Assembly (NCBI RefSeq): GCF_002975275.1
Contig: NZ_PCOQ01000020.1
Coordinates: forward strand, 1-64,000
Reading direction: 5' to 3'
Length of the DNA: 64,000 nucleotides
Source of the DNA: Achromobacter sp. MYb9
Lineage (GTDB): Bacteria > Pseudomonadota > Gammaproteobacteria > Burkholderiales > Burkholderiaceae_B
The position numbers and the translations under genes are program-made. The first letter of the stretch is position 1. Every line of letters starts with the position of its first letter. Shown one piece after another: positions 30,851-39,941 of this stretch. A model generated the notes under the pieces. It saw only the letters and a list, made by a program, of their open reading frames with translations. It was not told the origin of the DNA and did no database searches.

Positions 30851-31120
30851 ATGGAGGAAAATTATCGGCAGGTCAAAGCGCGCATACGCACGCTGGAGGC
30901 CGAGGCAGAACGCCTGCGTCGCCAGGAGTTGCAAATTATTCTTGTCGACATGCGGCGCAAGATAAAAGAGTATGGAATAAAGCCAGACCATTTGTTTGGC
31001 CCCGATCTTTCCGACCTGGTGCGCTATCGCCACCCGGATACCGGCCAGACGTGGAACGGCATCGGCCGTCCGCCAAACTGGGTCAGGGGTAAGGATCGCC
31101 ACGCTTTCAGCGTGGATTGA
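30851..31120 (+). CDS. H-NS family nucleoid-associated protein (short)
   Basis: An 89-residue protein. The N-terminal ~40 residues form an amphipathic coiled coil suited to dimerisation (VKARIRTLEAEAERLRRQELQ). The C-terminal H-NS DNA-binding motif is present (YRHPDTGQTWNGIGRPPNW), including the conserved W-G-GR-P core that reads AT-rich minor groove. It is near the usual betaproteobacterial length (about 95-110) but short in the middle. It is first after the AraC regulator and upstream of the FGE gene (146 bases), in a stretch visibly less GC-rich than its surroundings. It may silence or tune the following genes. Confidence 0.85.
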   Translation: MEENYRQVKARIRTLEAEAERLRRQELQIILVDMRRKIKEYGIKPDHLFGPDLSDLVRYRHPDTGQTWNGIGRPPNWVRGKDRHAFSVD

Positions 31121-31266
31121 CTGCCCAGGCGGGCAACGTGTGTGTTGAAGGTCTCCGTCGGCATTCGCCGAATGCATTTCCGATTCAGCGTGACAAGCAA
31201 TTCGTGATACCCATGCGCCAGCGTAACGGCGCACCGTTTCGTTTCCATAGCAGTACGGAGGGGCAC

Positions 31267-32415
31267 GTGAAGCAACAACTGAAAGTTGGATTGACGATAG
31301 CCGGCGTCCTTCTTGGCGCCAGCGCGCTGGGGGCCTATGTCGCGGGCGTCAGCCTGACGCCCAAGCCTGCGGCGGTGGTGGCCACGCTTGGCGACGGCAA
31401 GCAGGGGCCGGCCGGCATGGCCTGGATTCCTCCTGCGGAATTCCTCATGGGCAATAACCACAAACTCTCGCAGCCGAACGAACTGCCCCCGCATAGCGTG
31501 CGGGTAAGCGGCTTCTGGATGGACACCCACGATGTCACGAACGCCGAGTTCCGCCGTTTTGTCGAGGCGACGGGCTATGTGACGACGGCCGAGCAAAAGC
31601 CCAAGTGGGAAGACCTGAAGGTCCAGTTGCCGCCGGGCACGCCGCGTCCGGATGACCGCCTGCTTGTGCCCGGCGCCATGGTCTTTGTGGGGTCCGAGTC
31701 CGAAGTGTCGTTGCGCGACTACACCCGCTGGTGGCGGTTCGTGCCCGGCGCAAGTTGGCGTAAACCGCAAGGCCCGGGCAGCAGCATCGACGGCAAGGAC
31801 GACCATCCGGTCGTGCAAGTGTCGTACGAGGATGCGCAGGCGTATGCCAAGTGGGCGGGCAAGCGCCTGCCCACGGAAGCGGAATGGGAGTTTGCCGCGC
31901 GCGGTGGCCTGGAGCAGGCGACCTACGCCTGGGGCAACGAGCTCAGTCCCGATGGCAAACCCATGGCCAACATCTGGGACACGCAGCAACAGCAGCCGTT
32001 CCCGGTGGTCAAGGACGAGAAGATTCAAGTCGGCACGACCCCGGTGGGTTCGTTCCCTCCCAATGCGTACGGCCTCTATGACATGGCGGGGAACGTGTGG
32101 CAATGGACGGCCGACTGGTATCGCGCCGATGCATTCCGCATTCAGGCCCAGTACCGTCAGCCGCCGCAAGATCCCGCCGGGCCGGCAGACAGCTTCGATC
32201 CCGACGATGGAAACGTGCCGGCTTCCGCGCCCAAGCGCGTCACGCGCGGCGGCTCGTTCCTGTGCAGCGATACGTACTGCATCAGCTACCGGGCCAGCGC
32301 GCGCCGGGGCACCGACCCGTTGAACGGAATGTCGCACCTGGGCTTTCGCACGGTGATGACGCCCGAGCAATGGAAGCAGGCGCAAAGCCGCCCGGGACGC
32401 GTCGCCAGCCGTTGA
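31267..32415 (+). CDS. Membrane-anchored formylglycine-generating enzyme (sulfatase maturase)
   Basis: A 382-residue FGE/SUMF1-family protein that should oxidise the sulfatase active-site cysteine to formylglycine using Cu(I) and O2. The copper-binding cysteines are present with correct spacing: GGSFLC(333)SDTYC(338)ISYRASARR, then LGFRTV. Other family segments are MAWIPPAEFLMGNN, LPTEAEWEFAARGG and DMAGNVWQW. An N-terminal hydrophobic segment (LTIAGVLLGASALGAYVAG) predicts a signal anchor, placing the enzyme in the periplasm rather than the cytosol, which is unusual for bacterial FGE. The GTG start at 31267 follows GGAGGGG. Its likely client is the sulfatase at 39942 in the same gene series. 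Confidence 0.92.
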   Translation: MKQQLKVGLTIAGVLLGASALGAYVAGVSLTPKPAAVVATLGDGKQGPAGMAWIPPAEFLMGNNHKLSQPNELPPHSVRVSGFWMDTHDVTNAEFRRFVEATGYVTTAEQKPKWEDLKVQLPPGTPRPDDRLLVPGAMVFVGSESEVSLRDYTRWWRFVPGASWRKPQGPGSSIDGKDDHPVVQVSYEDAQAYAKWAGKRLPTEAEWEFAARGGLEQATYAWGNELSPDGKPMANIWDTQQQQPFPVVKDEKIQVGTTPVGSFPPNAYGLYDMAGNVWQWTADWYRADAFRIQAQYRQPPQDPAGPADSFDPDDGNVPASAPKRVTRGGSFLCSDTYCISYRASARRGTDPLNGMSHLGFRTVMTPEQWKQAQSRPGRVASR

Positions 32416-32474
32416 TCGCTCGCCGGGAGCCCCGGCGAGATCTACCCGTTTTGCATCAGACGAAAGGGATAAGC

Positions 32475-33455
<981 letters not shown>

Positions 33456-33463
33456 AGATCGCC

Positions 33464-34429
33464 ATGAACCGCATGCCGCACCCCGTTCATCCACCGCTGT
33501 CCGAGCTGATCGCGTTGGAGGCGGCCGCCAGCGGCTTGTCGTTCCTGGCGAACCAGCCGCTCAGCAGTGTGCTTGCCGGGCCGCACGGATCGCGTTTGCG
33601 GGGGCGGGGGCTGGATTTTGCCGAACTTCGCCGCTACGTGGCAGGCGATGACCTGCGCCGTCTGGATCTGCGCGCGTCCCTGCGCTACGGCAAACCGTTC
33701 GTGCGTTCGTACACCGAGGAACGGGACCGCCCGGCGATGATCGTGGTCGATCAACGCATGAGCATGTACTTCGGATCGGTGCGCGCGTTCAAGTGCGCGG
33801 TGGCGGCGCGGCTTGCGGCGATTGCAGCCTGGATCGCCTATCGAGGAGGGGACCGTGTCGGTGGCCTGGTATTCGACGACGCCGGGGTGAAGGCGTTCAA
33901 GCCGTTGCGCAGCCGCGACCGGGTCCGCGCCTTGCTGGCTGAAGTTGCTCGCGCGAACGCCAACTTGCGCGCGGCGCAGCCGGATGCGCCTGCCGCGCAG
34001 GGGCTGAACCGCGCATTGCGCGGCGCCTTGTTGAACGCGCCGCACGATTGCCTGGTCTGCGTCATCAGCGATTTCGCCGGCGCGGACGAGGAAACGTTGC
34101 GCACGCTGCGTCTTCTGGCCGCCCACAACGATGTGCTGGCCATGCTGGTGTTCGATCCGATGGCGCAACAATTGCCCCGCAACGGCAGACTGGTCGTCAC
34201 GCAAGGCGAGCTGCAGCTGGAAGTTGCGGTGGGCAGGCAGCGAGAACGCGAACCGCTTGCGCATTTCTTCAGCGAGCGCCTGCGTCAAGTCGCGGAACTG
34301 CTGCGGCGCAGCCACGTACCGTCGCTGTCCATCGATACGGCGGAAGACGAACTGGCCCAGCTGCGCCGTGAACTCGGCAAACCGGCGACGGCGTTGGCTG
34401 CGCCCACGCGACAAGAGGCGTTGGGATGA
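33464..34429 (+). CDS. DUF58 domain protein
   Basis: A 321-residue cytoplasmic protein. The DUF58 core is clear: GRGLDFAELRRYVAGDDLRRLDLRAS followed by VRSYTEERDRPAMIVVDQ, then a vWA-like fold in the second half (CLVCVISDFAGADEETL). DUF58 proteins are the constant partner of MoxR ATPases and are thought to link the ATPase to membrane vWA proteins. It starts 8 bases after moxR and its stop overlaps the DUF4381 start by 4 bases. Confidence 0.92.
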   Translation: MNRMPHPVHPPLSELIALEAAASGLSFLANQPLSSVLAGPHGSRLRGRGLDFAELRRYVAGDDLRRLDLRASLRYGKPFVRSYTEERDRPAMIVVDQRMSMYFGSVRAFKCAVAARLAAIAAWIAYRGGDRVGGLVFDDAGVKAFKPLRSRDRVRALLAEVARANANLRAAQPDAPAAQGLNRALRGALLNAPHDCLVCVISDFAGADEETLRTLRLLAAHNDVLAMLVFDPMAQQLPRNGRLVVTQGELQLEVAVGRQREREPLAHFFSERLRQVAELLRRSHVPSLSIDTAEDELAQLRRELGKPATALAAPTRQEALG

Positions 34430-34926
34430 GCGACGCGCTGCCAGGATTGGACGCGTTGCGCGAGCTACCGCTGCCGGCAGCGGTCTCGTACTGGCCCCAG
34501 ACTTGGGGCTGGGCCGTGCTGGCCGTCGTGTTGGGGGGTGGCGGCGCATGGGCCGCAGCGACCATTTGGCGCCGCCGCCGACGCAATCTCTACCGCCGGC
34601 AGGCGTTGAAGGCGTTACAGCAACTGGCGCGAGAGGCCGAACGCGATCCCTTGGCGGCGCGCGGCCTGCCGGCGCTGCTGAAGCGAACGGCGCTGGCGGC
34701 CCAGGCGTCCGGCGGGCACGCCGGCGTGGCATCGCTGAGCGGCCAGTCGTGGCTGGACTACCTGGAGCGCGACGTGCCGCAGGGCTTCCCGAAAGAGGCG
34801 CCTGCGTTGATGCGATTGCTGGCATATGCCCCGGACGAGGCGGTGCGTGAACTGGATAGCGCCACCCTTACGCAATTGATCCGGGCAAGCCGCGACTGGA
34901 TGGTGAAGCACCATGTGGCGGCTTGA
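34426..34926 (+). CDS. DUF4381 domain membrane protein
   Basis: A 166-residue protein with one membrane helix near residues 28-48 (WGWAVLAVVLGGGGAWAAATIW), a basic stop-transfer run (RRRRRNLYRRQ) and a C-terminal cytoplasmic helical domain. DUF4381 proteins occur almost only inside MoxR/Bat operons and are of unknown function. It overlaps the DUF58 gene by 4 bases and the BatA gene by 14, indicating coupled translation and a stoichiometric complex. Confidence 0.9.
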   Translation: MSDALPGLDALRELPLPAAVSYWPQTWGWAVLAVVLGGGGAWAAATIWRRRRRNLYRRQALKALQQLAREAERDPLAARGLPALLKRTALAAQASGGHAGVASLSGQSWLDYLERDVPQGFPKEAPALMRLLAYAPDEAVRELDSATLTQLIRASRDWMVKHHVAA

Positions 34927-35941
34927 ATATCCCTGGTTGCTTGCCGCCGCGCCCCTGGCGCTGGCCGCGTATCGCTGGCTGCCCGCCTATGTGCAGCAGC
35001 GCAACGCGCTGCGCGTGCCGTTCTTCGATTCCGTCGCCGCGATCACGGGGCAGTCCCCATCGCGGCCCGGCGTGCGGGCCAGCCCTGGCCAGCTGTGGCT
35101 GAACGTCGTGGTGTGGCTGTTGTTGGTGCTGGCGCTGGCGCGGCCGCAGTGGGTCGAACCGCCGCTGACGCACACCGAAGCGGTCCGCGATGTCTTGCTG
35201 GCCGTGGACATTTCCCAGTCGATGGATACCGCTGATTTCCGGAACGCCGACGGGCGGCCCGAGTCAAGGTGGAAGGCCGTCAAGGCCGTGGTGGCGGACT
35301 TTATCGCCAAGCGGGCGGACGACAGGCTGGGGCTGATCGTGTTTGGCACCAGTGCGTATCCGCAGGCGCCGCTGACGGGCGACCATGTCGCGCTGAGCTT
35401 ATTGCTGGACCGGACGGCCGTGGGCATGGCGGGCCCCAACACGGCCATTGGCGACGCCATCGGCCTGGGCATACGGATGCTGGATGTCGCGAAAGAGCGG
35501 GACAAGGTATTGATTCTGCTGACCGATGGCAACGACACCGGAAGCGCCGTGCCGCCTGCGCGCGCCGCTGCGCTGGCGGCCCAGCACCACATCATCGTGC
35601 ATACCATCGGCATTGGCGATCCGGCGGCAAGCGGCGAAGACCGGGTCGACTTCGGCGTGCTGGAAGGAATCGCCCGCGCAACGAATGGCCAGTTCTTCAA
35701 GGCCGAAGACCTGGCCAGCCTGCAATCGGTGTATGACACGCTGGACCGCATCACGCCGCAGGAGGTCAAGACGTTGCGGCATCAACCCAAGCGCGATTAT
35801 TTCTGGTTGCCGCTTGGGCTGGCCCTGTGCCTGCTGGCCGCCTGGCACGGCGGGGCCGCCATGTCGGCGTGGCGATCCCGGCGTGCGCCGGGCCCACGGA
35901 AAGGGCGGACGGAAGAGGGGGATGCATGGACCTCGACCTAA
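34913..35941 (+). CDS. batA: BatA-like von Willebrand factor A membrane protein
   Basis: A 342-residue inner-membrane vWA protein. Two helices near the N-terminus (WLLAAAPLALAAYRWLPAY and LNVVVWLLLVLALARPQW) are followed by a vWA domain with an intact metal site: DISQSM (DxSxS), the threonine in QAPLTGDH and ILLTDGNDTGS. A C-terminal helix (FWLPLGLALCLLAAW) closes the protein. In MoxR/Bat operons BatA is the functional vWA partner. It overlaps the preceding DUF4381 gene by 14 bases and the following BatB gene by 16. Confidence 0.93.
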   Translation: MWRLEYPWLLAAAPLALAAYRWLPAYVQQRNALRVPFFDSVAAITGQSPSRPGVRASPGQLWLNVVVWLLLVLALARPQWVEPPLTHTEAVRDVLLAVDISQSMDTADFRNADGRPESRWKAVKAVVADFIAKRADDRLGLIVFGTSAYPQAPLTGDHVALSLLLDRTAVGMAGPNTAIGDAIGLGIRMLDVAKERDKVLILLTDGNDTGSAVPPARAAALAAQHHIIVHTIGIGDPAASGEDRVDFGVLEGIARATNGQFFKAEDLASLQSVYDTLDRITPQEVKTLRHQPKRDYFWLPLGLALCLLAAWHGGAAMSAWRSRRAPGPRKGRTEEGDAWTST

Positions 35942-37440
35942 GCGCCTTCCACTTCCTGCGCCCCTGGTGGTTGCTGGGCCTGCTGGGCGCGGCTCTGGCC
36001 TGGTGGGCGCGGCGCGGCGAAGGAGACGCCGTGGGGCGCGCCAGCCGGATTTCACCCGTGCTGTTGCCCTATCTGATCGTGCGTTCTCCCGGCAGCCGCG
36101 GACCGCGCCCGATCGACGTGTTGGCGCTGATCCTGGCCATCGGGTCCGTCGCCGCCGCAGGCCCGGCGTGGCATCGCGACCAGCCCGAATTTCTGGACAA
36201 TGTGGCGCCGCTGATCGTGGCTGTTGCCTTGGGACCGTCCATGGACGGCGCCGATGTTCCGCCCACGCGTCTGGAAGCGGCGAAGCACCTGGTGCGCGAC
36301 CTGGCGGCGCGTCGCGCCGGCGCCAAGACGGGCCTGATCGCCTACGCGGGCAGTAGCCACCTGGTGCTGCCGCCCACCGACGACGCCAATTTGCTGGACC
36401 TGTTCACCCAGGCGTTGGCGTCCGATCTGATCGGCCCGCAAGGACGCGACGCGGCAGGCACCATCGCATTGGCCGCGCAGGTGTTGGCGGCAGAACGCGC
36501 CGGCGGCACATTGCTGCTGCTGACCGATGGCGCCGATGCCGGCAGCCTGGACGCGGTACGTCAGCGCGCGCAAGCGGCATCCGACCTGCAGGTGCTGGTG
36601 ATGGCGGTGGGGCAATCCGGCATGGATAAGGATGCGCTGCAAGGCTTGGCGCGGGCAGCTGGCGCGCCGCTGGGCAGCCTTTCCGCCACGCCCGACGACC
36701 TGGATTGGATCACGCTGCACGCCCAGCAGCACTTCCAGGCCGTGCAGGACGCGCAGTCTGGCGCCATTCACTGGAAGGACGCGGGCTATTGGCTCTGCTG
36801 GCCCTTGGCATTGCTGGCATGGTTGACGGTGCGGCGGGGTTGGAATGTGGCTTGGATGGCTGCGATCCTGATCGCCGTATCGGTAGGCATGCCGACGGAA
36901 TCGCGCGCCAATCCGCTGGCCGATGCGTTTCTGACGCCGGACCAGCAAGGGCGCCGGGCGTTCGACAATGGCCGCTTTGAAGAAGCCGCCGCGCTGTTCC
37001 AGGATCCGTACTGGAAGGGGCGGGCCGCCTACCAGGCAGGCAAGTACGCCGACGCCCTGGCCGCGTTTTCAAAGGTCGAGACCCCCGAAGGCGTCTTCTA
37101 TGTGGCCAATACCCAGACGCGCCTGCGGCAATACGACGCCGCATTGGCCGCCTACGATCGGGCCCTGGCCTTGTCGCCGGGCTGGGAGGCCGCCGCCGTG
37201 AACCGCGGCATCGTCGAGAGGCTGCTGGCGGCCATGAGCCAGGAACAGCAGGGCGACCAAGCCGAGCCGCCGGATCAGACCATCGCCGACAAGACGGCAA
37301 AGGGCGGCAAGATGGTCGCCGCTCCGGTCGCGCAGGCTGCGTCCGAAGAGGTGTGGTTGCGCAACCTGACGTTATCGCCGACGCGTTTCCTGCGCGGCAG
37401 GTTCGCCGTCGAAGACGCGGCGGCGGGAGGGCGCCCATGA
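35926..37440 (+). CDS. batB: BatB-like vWA protein fused to TPR (BatB/BatC-like), degenerate MIDAS
   Basis: A 504-residue protein. N-terminal helices are followed by a vWA-like domain (~85-270), two central helices (CWPLALLAWLTVRRGW and AAILIAVSVGMP), then a periplasmic TPR region (AAYQAGKYADALAAFSK, QYDAALAAYDRALALSP), as in BatB-BatC fusions. The metal-ion site is abnormal: where BatB normally has DxSxS, this reads AVALGPSMDGAD, so the first aspartate and first serine are absent. The domain may be structural only. The end overlaps the BatD start (ATGATGA). The start at 35926 lies inside the end of batA. Confidence 0.9.
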   Translation: MDLDLSAFHFLRPWWLLGLLGAALAWWARRGEGDAVGRASRISPVLLPYLIVRSPGSRGPRPIDVLALILAIGSVAAAGPAWHRDQPEFLDNVAPLIVAVALGPSMDGADVPPTRLEAAKHLVRDLAARRAGAKTGLIAYAGSSHLVLPPTDDANLLDLFTQALASDLIGPQGRDAAGTIALAAQVLAAERAGGTLLLLTDGADAGSLDAVRQRAQAASDLQVLVMAVGQSGMDKDALQGLARAAGAPLGSLSATPDDLDWITLHAQQHFQAVQDAQSGAIHWKDAGYWLCWPLALLAWLTVRRGWNVAWMAAILIAVSVGMPTESRANPLADAFLTPDQQGRRAFDNGRFEEAAALFQDPYWKGRAAYQAGKYADALAAFSKVETPEGVFYVANTQTRLRQYDAALAAYDRALALSPGWEAAAVNRGIVERLLAAMSQEQQGDQAEPPDQTIADKTAKGGKMVAAPVAQAASEEVWLRNLTLSPTRFLRGRFAVEDAAAGGRP

Positions 37441-38861
37441 TGGGGTTGCATCGAGTGCTTTCGTTCCTGACGCGGGGCCCATTGGGCTTGTTTGGCCTGT
37501 CTTGCCTGCTTGGCCTCTTCGGCTTGCTCAGCCAGCTCGGTGTTGCCGTCGCGCAAGACGCGCCGGCCCTGCGCGTCACCGCGACCTTGCAGGCGCCCGC
37601 GGAAGTGCGGGTGGGCGCGACAGTGCGATTGGAACTTGAGGTGCTGACCGCCACCTGGTTCACGCAACCGCCGGTGTTGCCCGCGCTAGACATCCCGGGC
37701 GTGCTGGTGACGCCGCCACAGGGCGAAGGCGAACTGGTGCGCGATACCGTAGCCGGGGTTTCCTATAGCGGCGTGCGCTATACCTATGTCCTGAGTCCCA
37801 CGGCCGCTGGCGCCATGCAGGTGCCAGCGTTGCGAGTGACGGCCAAGGTGGGTCCCGGCGGCCCGATGGCATCGGGAACGAGCAAACCCGTTTCGTTTTC
37901 CGTGCTGCCGCAGGGGGCGGTGGCCGGGCAAGCGGTGGCGGCTGGAAAAATGGAAGTCACCCAGGCCTTCTCGATGGCGCCCGACCCGTTGGTCGTGGGC
38001 GGGCGGATCACACGCTCGGTCACGCAGCGCGGCGAAGGCGTGCAGGCGATGCTACTTCCCGCCGTGGCGCTGCCGGACCTGCCGGGCTTCAAACGCTACC
38101 CGCGCGAACCGGAGGTGACCACCCTGGACGACGGCCGCGGCGGCTTTGTCGGAGGCCAGCGGACGGACAGCGCCGATTACGTCGCGCAAGCCGCGGGCAC
38201 ATTCCGCCTGCCGCCACTGACCGTGAGATGGCGCGATGGCGCAACCGGCGAGCCCGCCAAATCGGAATTGCCCGGGCGGGAATTCACCGTGGCGCCAGCC
38301 CCTGCCGTCACCCCGCCGTTCTCGCTGGCTGAAGACCTGGCCCGATTGCGCCATGGACTGCGCTGGGTCATCCCGACGGCCTGGTTGGCGTGGGGTGGGG
38401 CCTTGCTGGCTGTCATTGTCGCGCTGTGGCTGACCTGGTCTTTGTGGCGGCGTCTTGCCGTGGCGCTGCGCGCCCGCGCGGTGCAAGTGGCCGTGGCGCG
38501 GCGGGCAAGCGAAGCCTGGCATTGGCGCGCATGGCGGCAGGAAGCGCGCGGGCCGACTGCAACGCTTGGCGCCTTCTATCGTTGGTTGCGCGTGGCCTCG
38601 GGCGCGCAGGACTTGCGCGCGGCCGTGGCGCCGCTAGGCCAGGATTCGCGGCAGACGGCGGCGGCGGTGCTGCGCGATGCCTATGGTGCGCCGCAAGCCG
38701 CTTCGGCATGGCGGGACATGCTTTCCCGGTCATCGGCTCAGTGGAGACAGGCGTGGCGGCGACGGCGGGCGCCGACGCCCGCCCATGCCCTGCCGGACGA
38801 TTTGAACCCGGTCCACGCCGGGCGAACTGCAACGGCGCAAGATGCGCAAGGAAGGCAATGA
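37437..38861 (+). CDS. batD: BatD-like exported membrane protein
   Basis: A 474-residue protein. A signal/anchor (LFGLSCLLGLFGLLSQLGVAVAQ) is followed by a large periplasmic part of Ig-like beta modules (APAEVRVGATVRLELEVLTATWF, GVRYTYVLSPTAAGAMQVPALRV), then one membrane helix near 325-350 (AWLAWGGALLAVIVALWLTW) and a basic cytoplasmic tail. This matches the BatD layout at the end of MoxR/Bat operons. The gene overlaps batB and the HAD gene by 4 bases each. It is the candidate periplasmic arm of the complex that could touch exported clients. Confidence 0.87.
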   Translation: MMGLHRVLSFLTRGPLGLFGLSCLLGLFGLLSQLGVAVAQDAPALRVTATLQAPAEVRVGATVRLELEVLTATWFTQPPVLPALDIPGVLVTPPQGEGELVRDTVAGVSYSGVRYTYVLSPTAAGAMQVPALRVTAKVGPGGPMASGTSKPVSFSVLPQGAVAGQAVAAGKMEVTQAFSMAPDPLVVGGRITRSVTQRGEGVQAMLLPAVALPDLPGFKRYPREPEVTTLDDGRGGFVGGQRTDSADYVAQAAGTFRLPPLTVRWRDGATGEPAKSELPGREFTVAPAPAVTPPFSLAEDLARLRHGLRWVIPTAWLAWGGALLAVIVALWLTWSLWRRLAVALRARAVQVAVARRASEAWHWRAWRQEARGPTATLGAFYRWLRVASGAQDLRAAVAPLGQDSRQTAAAVLRDAYGAPQAASAWRDMLSRSSAQWRQAWRRRRAPTPAHALPDDLNPVHAGRTATAQDAQGRQ

Positions 38862-39892
38862 TGACGCAAACGACTGAACGACGGCATGGCTGGACGGCGT
38901 GGTTGGCGCCGGCTTTCATCGCGCTGCTCTTGACGGCCTGCGCCTCTCCGCAGAAGGCTCCGCCTGCGCAAGCAGAGCTGCCGTCGTGGAACGACGGGCC
39001 CTCGCGCACCGCCATCGTGGATTTCGTGCGCGCGGTGACACAGCCAGGCGGCCCGGACTTCGTCGAGGCCGAGGAACGTATCGCGGTGTTCGACAACGAT
39101 GGCACGCTGTGGTCCGAGCAGCCCATGTATTTCGAGGTGCTGTTCGCGCTGGACCGGGTCAAGGAGATGGCGCCGGCGCACCCCGAATGGGCCAAGCGTC
39201 CGCCTTTCAAAGCGGCGATCGAAGGCGATAAGGCCGCTTTGGCCAAGACCGGCCAGCAGGGCCTGCTGAAGATCGTGGGCGCGACGCACACCGGCATGAC
39301 TGTGGACGATTTCACGCAAAGCGTGACCCAGTGGGCCGCGACGGCGCGGCATCCCCGGTTCAATCAGCCTTATACCTCGATGACGTTCGTGCCAATGCGC
39401 GAATTGCTGGACTACCTGCGCGCGAACGGCTTCAAGACCTACATCGTATCGGGTGGCGAAACCGAATTCATGCGCCCTTGGGCACAGGCCGCCTACGGCG
39501 TACCGCCAGAGCAGGTCATTGGCAGCGGGTTCACCACGACGTTTGAAATGCGCGGCGACAAGCCGGTGCTCTGGCGCCAGGGCAAGCTCGAGTTCAACGA
39601 TGACGGTCCCGGAAAGCCGGTGGCCATCCAGCGTTACATCGGCCGCCGGCCGCTGTTGGCCTTCGGCAATTCAGACGGCGACCTTCAGATGTTGCAGTGG
39701 ACGGCTGCCGGCGCGGGCAAGCGCTTTGCCGGCATCGTCCATCACACTGATGCGCAGCGCGAATGGGCCTATGACCGGGATTCCAGTATCGGGCGTTTGG
39801 ACCGCGCGCTGGACGAAGCGCAGCGCAGTGGCTGGACGGTGGTTGACATGAAGACGGAGTGGAAACGGATATACGCGTTCGAAAAGCCTTGA
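38858..39892 (+). CDS. HAD-superfamily phosphatase-like lipoprotein
   Basis: A 344-residue precursor with a lipoprotein signal ending LLTACAS, so it is anchored in the periplasm. The HAD core is complete: nucleophile motif VFDNDGTLW, IVSGGETEFM for motif II, the basic region around GKPVAIQRYIG, and FGNSDGDLQM for motif IV. It resembles phosphoserine-phosphatase-like HADs. Tandem ATGs at 38858 and 38861 follow GGAAGG. It sits between BatD and the sulfatase gene; a periplasmic phosphatase alongside a sulfatase suggests stripping of substituents from an extracellular substrate, which is inference. Confidence 0.87.
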   Translation: MMTQTTERRHGWTAWLAPAFIALLLTACASPQKAPPAQAELPSWNDGPSRTAIVDFVRAVTQPGGPDFVEAEERIAVFDNDGTLWSEQPMYFEVLFALDRVKEMAPAHPEWAKRPPFKAAIEGDKAALAKTGQQGLLKIVGATHTGMTVDDFTQSVTQWAATARHPRFNQPYTSMTFVPMRELLDYLRANGFKTYIVSGGETEFMRPWAQAAYGVPPEQVIGSGFTTTFEMRGDKPVLWRQGKLEFNDDGPGKPVAIQRYIGRRPLLAFGNSDGDLQMLQWTAAGAGKRFAGIVHHTDAQREWAYDRDSSIGRLDRALDEAQRSGWTVVDMKTEWKRIYAFEKP

Positions 39893-39941
39893 GCAAGTGT
39901 GAGTCGGGAGTACACGGCCCTGTTGGGCGAGGAGAGCAGTT

